Below, piece by piece: positions 60,621 to 64,000 of a stretch of DNA of 64,000 nucleotides. The translations under genes and the position numbers were made by a program. Every line of letters begins with the position of its first letter. Position 1 is the stretch's first letter. This DNA is from Gnetum montanum (lineage: Eukaryota > Streptophyta > Gnetopsida > Gnetales > Gnetaceae): positions 78,741-142,740 of the forward strand of contig MNCI01009150.1 of the NCBI GenBank assembly GCA_015680685.1, written 5' to 3'. A model generated the notes under the pieces. It saw only the letters and a program-made list of their open reading frames with translations, made no database searches and was not told the DNA's origin.

Positions 60621-61726
60621 AGCTTCATCTCTCGCCTCTCGACCTGTGGCTGCATTTAAGCCTCATCAGAGCTGCTGCCTCGCTCGTTATCAGTCAAACC
60701 TGACAACATGGCTACCATGCATATTAAATTATTGAAACCTCATCTACTACCTTTGTTTCATCAGTTGCTAGCCAAGTCCAAGCTTGCTCCCTCACTCGTG
60801 GTTTTCTTGTCTTCTTGGAGTTGTGTTTGTAGGATGACACTCGGAGGTGTTCGTACGAGAATGCACTTCGTCATTGTAGCAAGGTACCATATTGTTCCTA
60901 AAGCATGCAACCATATTATTTGATCTATTCAAATGTATGGTCCCAGTCCCTGAAACATCCCCTAGTTCTCTAAAACTCTCACTTCCCCCTTCTATTCTGT
61001 TACAGTTTCCAAATACGTATCCCAAAACCTTGAGTACATCGTCGCACGCTGCAACACTTTTAAGCAGTTGCAACACAACATGGCACTTGAGCATGAGTAC
61101 AAGATCAAAACAAAGCTCTTTTCAAAAAATAAAAATAAAAAATAAAAAAGAAATCCAAAAGGAAACACAAGACCCTTGGCACTTCCCATACAAGCCCCAG
61201 GTGGGGAGGCAATCATCTGGGAAGCAAGTACTCATGTCTCAAGCACTTAAGTAACATCTCATTGTGTGGCTTTGGCTCTCTGCCAACAAGTCCCCTTTAA
61301 CACTAAACAGAGGCCCTGTTCCTCCAAAGAACACAACATATCATCATGCAGCTTTGGTTGTGCCAACAAGTCCTCTTAAACACTAAACAAGAGTCTTGTT
61401 TCGCCAAAGGATGTACACCTCATGTCTTAGTCCTAAGTCTGCTAGACAATGGCTATCGATAGGGATCAACATGACCCGTACACACACCATAGCATCCCCT
61501 TCACCATGCATAATCCCTTGATCAGTTCCCAATCCCCACAATTTCCATTCCCCTATCCAGCTACAATTTCCATTTCCTCAAATTCCATGTACTACCGAAC
61601 ACGGTACGATGACATCTGGCCAAGTGTTAAAGGACAATATTTCTACCAAGTTGCTTGTGGTGTTTTGTACTTCTTTTTCGACACTTCTCGGGTTGATTCA
61701 TCCAAGCGTCAACAAAGAGGGGCCAA
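60621..61726 (+). other. B 3' UTR with polypurine tract
   Basis: Block at 60820-60890 ('gttgtgtttgtaggatgaca' then 'atgcacttcgtcat') shared with A and C. A-rich tract 61111-61165 and 'acaagccccaggtggg' (61190) shared with A. Polypurine tract AACAAAGAGGGGCCAA at 61711-61726. No credible ORF. Confidence 0.6.
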
Positions 61727-63134
61727 TGAAACACCACAAAATTCTGGGCCTAGTACTTCTCCAACAAGAATCGAGCTAAAATCATCATGCTGCCCACCAT
61801 GACTAAAGCTTGACAGCTTCACAGACAGCTTCAAACGAAGTCGAACTGAGCAAGAAATGGTTCCTTGAGACCCACAGAAGACTACGACAACATCTAGCAT
61901 CAAACCCAAAAAAATTTTGAGCCCAAAATACTTGGTTTTCACTAGGCCCAGCGTGTACGTCTAGCGTGCACGCCTAGCATGTGACTTCAAAGACTACCTG
62001 AAACAGGCACTTCAGAGCAAGATTCTCATAAGACATCAACTCTCATAGGTAGAGAAACTATTAGGCATCATCATGGGCTTAAGAAAATCGAGTTTTGACC
62101 TTGAAATCACACACTTGGAAGTACACACACTTAGCATGTACCTCCTATGCACCCAGTGTATACGCCCAGCGTGTACGCCCAGCATGCACCATCCAGCGTG
62201 CAGCACAGTGTACATCAGTGGAAATCTTCCAGAACCATGTTAGATCAGGTCCAATTGAGCTGAACATCCACAGGCAGCATTCTCGTAACATCCGAGTTCA
62301 AATCCAAGGGCCGAATTGGATATTTCCTACTGTAACAGTAGTTTGTAAAAATGAATTCTTTTGTTTTAATCAAGTTTTTATGCTAAGTTCACATGCCTAG
62401 CATGTACACGCTAGCTTGCAGTAGCACACATTGGCATGCAACACGCTGCATAGTTGTAATATTCTTTGCACCCGGACAATGTAGCCACCTATCATCTAAC
62501 CCGAAATTCTCTCACCAACGGCCACTCATACCCTTCTAGATCCAAATCCAATGCTCAAAACCCTCATAAAAACCCCAATTTTTCACTAGATTTGGGCTGG
62601 CAATTTCGACAAACACACACAAAAAAACTGAAACCTAGAGAACACTAAGCAAATTAGAGCAAGAACCCCCATATGCTGGACTTCGACCCTGCACACTGAG
62701 CATACAGCCTTCACACTGTGCTTGTAGTTTAAACCAGCACACCATCATCTTTCGGAATCCACCGAAGCCCTTCATCCACCTCGTGTCAAATCTATGACTG
62801 CGTCTGGACTGGTGCACTGCAATTCTCATCTGGCAATAAAATTATTTTTTTTCTACTTGAAATTTGTCACAGTTTTCATTTATTTTGGTTCATTCCTTTT
62901 ATTTAAGTTAACGTAAATTTACATTAATCACGTTGTTTACACATAACCCAGCATATTGCATATTGGCATACGTTGGGAAAATCCTTGTCTAATCCGCATG
63001 CAGACCACCCAAGGTACTCTACCTTTGCCCATTCTAGCTTGTCCTCAAGCAAAGGTAGGGTCTTCTATGTCTGTGTGTAGATCTCTTGATGTTCATTTTA
63101 TTCTAGCCTCGCATCGACGATTTTAGATAGTACA
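61727..63134 (+). repeat. B 3' LTR
   Basis: 1,408 bp, TGAAACACC...AGTACA, with GCGTGTACGCCCAGC-type word repeats at 61950-61980 and 62150-62205. Near its end 'aaggtactctacctttgcc' is the U5-side block shared with A, C and F. Followed by target duplication gctgt. Confidence 0.9.
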
Positions 63135-63139
63135 GCTGT

Positions 63140-64000
63140 GTTATGTTTTTGGTACCTGTTACACTACGCTGTTACACTGCTATGCTACCGTACTTGCTAC
63201 ACTACTATGCCTATCATGTCGTGCAGGGTGTACCCACTACATTGCTACATTGTGCATGAAGCAACCGCTACACTGTGTCGGCTACACTCGCTATGCTACA
63301 CTATGTGTGACATAGGCACTATGCTATGCAAGGCATACCTGCTACGCCACATCCCATGTAACTCTAGTACATCACGCATAACACAGCTACCATGCTATTC
63401 AAGACCAGTTATGAAAATGGAACTAATATTTGACAAAAATTTGGGTTTATTTCACTATATCATGGGCGTACTTGTTTCATACTTAGGAAAATTTGCATAT
63501 AATAGGGTGCTATGCTACACAATAATTATCACTTAAATACTACAAACTAACACTTTGTGCTATATTGTGCAGGGTCATGTTAAACCCCATCTTGATCGTG
63601 ATTGAGCTAGTGGGGGTTCTCTGCTACCTGAGTGCCCCTATGATCAACATCCCCCATCCTCATGCATGACTAAGGGACCAGTAGGTCTGGTTTCGGGATG
63701 GTGCGTAGAAATTCCTAGAGTTCCTCCTTCACCACTTTAGTGATAGTGTGGTCACACTTGTTAGTCGAGACAACCATTGTTCTTATTGAAATGCTATTGC
63801 TTGGGGCAAACTGAGGCATCTTGAAGTTTATGACTAATGGGTCTATTGGAGGAGCAGAGGCCAGGAGCTCAAATCGGCATCCAAAAGGTTTGAGATGCTT
63901 GTCTTGGGTTTAGGCTATGCCCAAATTTAAGTGTTACCATAAGAACAACACCTTTTTTGTTGCTCATCACATGGGCACTTTCTTCTAGAATTCACCTAGG
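63140..64000 (+). pseudogene. C antisense gene: rest of intron 1 and exon 2
   Basis: 63140-63572 is intron 1 with many CTACGCTA / CTATGCTA words, ending TTGTGCAG. Exon 2 starts at 63573 and reads LIVIELVGVL; further on, across frameshifts, VWFRDG, a VVTLVSRDNH stretch and NNTFFVAHHMGTFF then NSPR, matching the order in A and B (NNTLFLAARAHTLFQNRPG). Joined to exon 1 (44070) the phase agrees with A and B. The exon runs off the window. Confidence 0.7.

Larger units (their letters stand above)
44528..63134 (+). mobile_element. B: complete Tat-lineage Ty3/gypsy element with antisense gene
   Basis: About 18.6 kb, target duplication gctgt (44523-44527 and 63135-63139). Order: 5' LTR, tRNA-Asn primer site, leader repeat, gag, PR, array, antisense gene (minus strand), array, RT, RH, aRH, INT, array, 3' UTR, polypurine tract, 3' LTR. 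The best preserved copy: pol stays in one frame from about 56930 to 60304. Inserted in intron 1 of the antisense gene of C. Confidence 0.92.

Overview
The window is repetitive intergenic DNA from a seed plant, probably one with a large genome. It contains no recognisable host gene. Nearly every base lies in nested long-terminal-repeat (LTR) retrotransposons of the Ty3/gypsy order. The plant assignment rests on the archaeal-type second RNase H (aRH) in pol, which marks the plant Tat lineage, and on primer sites matching plant tRNA-Asn and tRNA-Asp. The species cannot be told.

I resolve eight elements, named here by letter. E1 (1-2371) is a decayed gag-like ORF. G (2372 to about 7480) is an old gag-only element of the same kind as D. 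E2 (from about 7725) is the start of a second E copy, split by A at 7924 and resuming at 34644. A (7925-34643, minus strand, target duplication gcaag) is a complete Tat-type element with pol order PR, RT, RH, aRH, INT. D (14176-21832, plus strand, target duplication gtaga) is a non-autonomous gag-PR element lying inside the RT of A. F (about 34716-35619) is a cut LTR. C (35620-44527, resuming at 63140 and running out of the window, minus strand) is a second Tat-type element. B (44528-63134, plus strand, target duplication gctgt) is a third Tat-type element inserted into C. Insertion order: A into E2, D into A; C into F, B into C.

The outstanding feature is a spliced gene carried by A, B and C on the strand opposite to gag-pol, in the gap between the gag-PR ORF and the RT-INT ORF. 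In A and B I can follow eight exons with matching splice positions and phases, encoding roughly 1,050 residues. C shows a TATA box, exon 1 and exon 2, with B sitting in its intron 1. The TATA-boxed start is visible in B and C. I do not recognise the protein. Stop codons differ between copies, so the ancestral gene was intact and was carried through amplification.

Two kinds of repeat accompany this architecture. Degenerate arrays of units containing AGTTTAAGGYC (or its complement) lie at the three module borders of each Tat-type element: PR/antisense gene, antisense gene/RT, and INT/3' UTR. Each element also has its own short word (AGCATGAG in A, GCACGCTG-like in B, CTACGCTA in C), scattered in the LTR, in the 5' leader (A and B) and around the promoter or first intron of the antisense gene.

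All ORFs are decayed. In D and in B pol the damage is almost wholly nonsense changes explicable as C-to-T or G-to-A transitions in an otherwise open frame, as expected for methylated plant repeats. Four single-N positions are flanked by duplicated or inverted sequence and look like unmerged contig ends. No rRNA, tRNA gene, CRISPR array or bacterial feature was seen.
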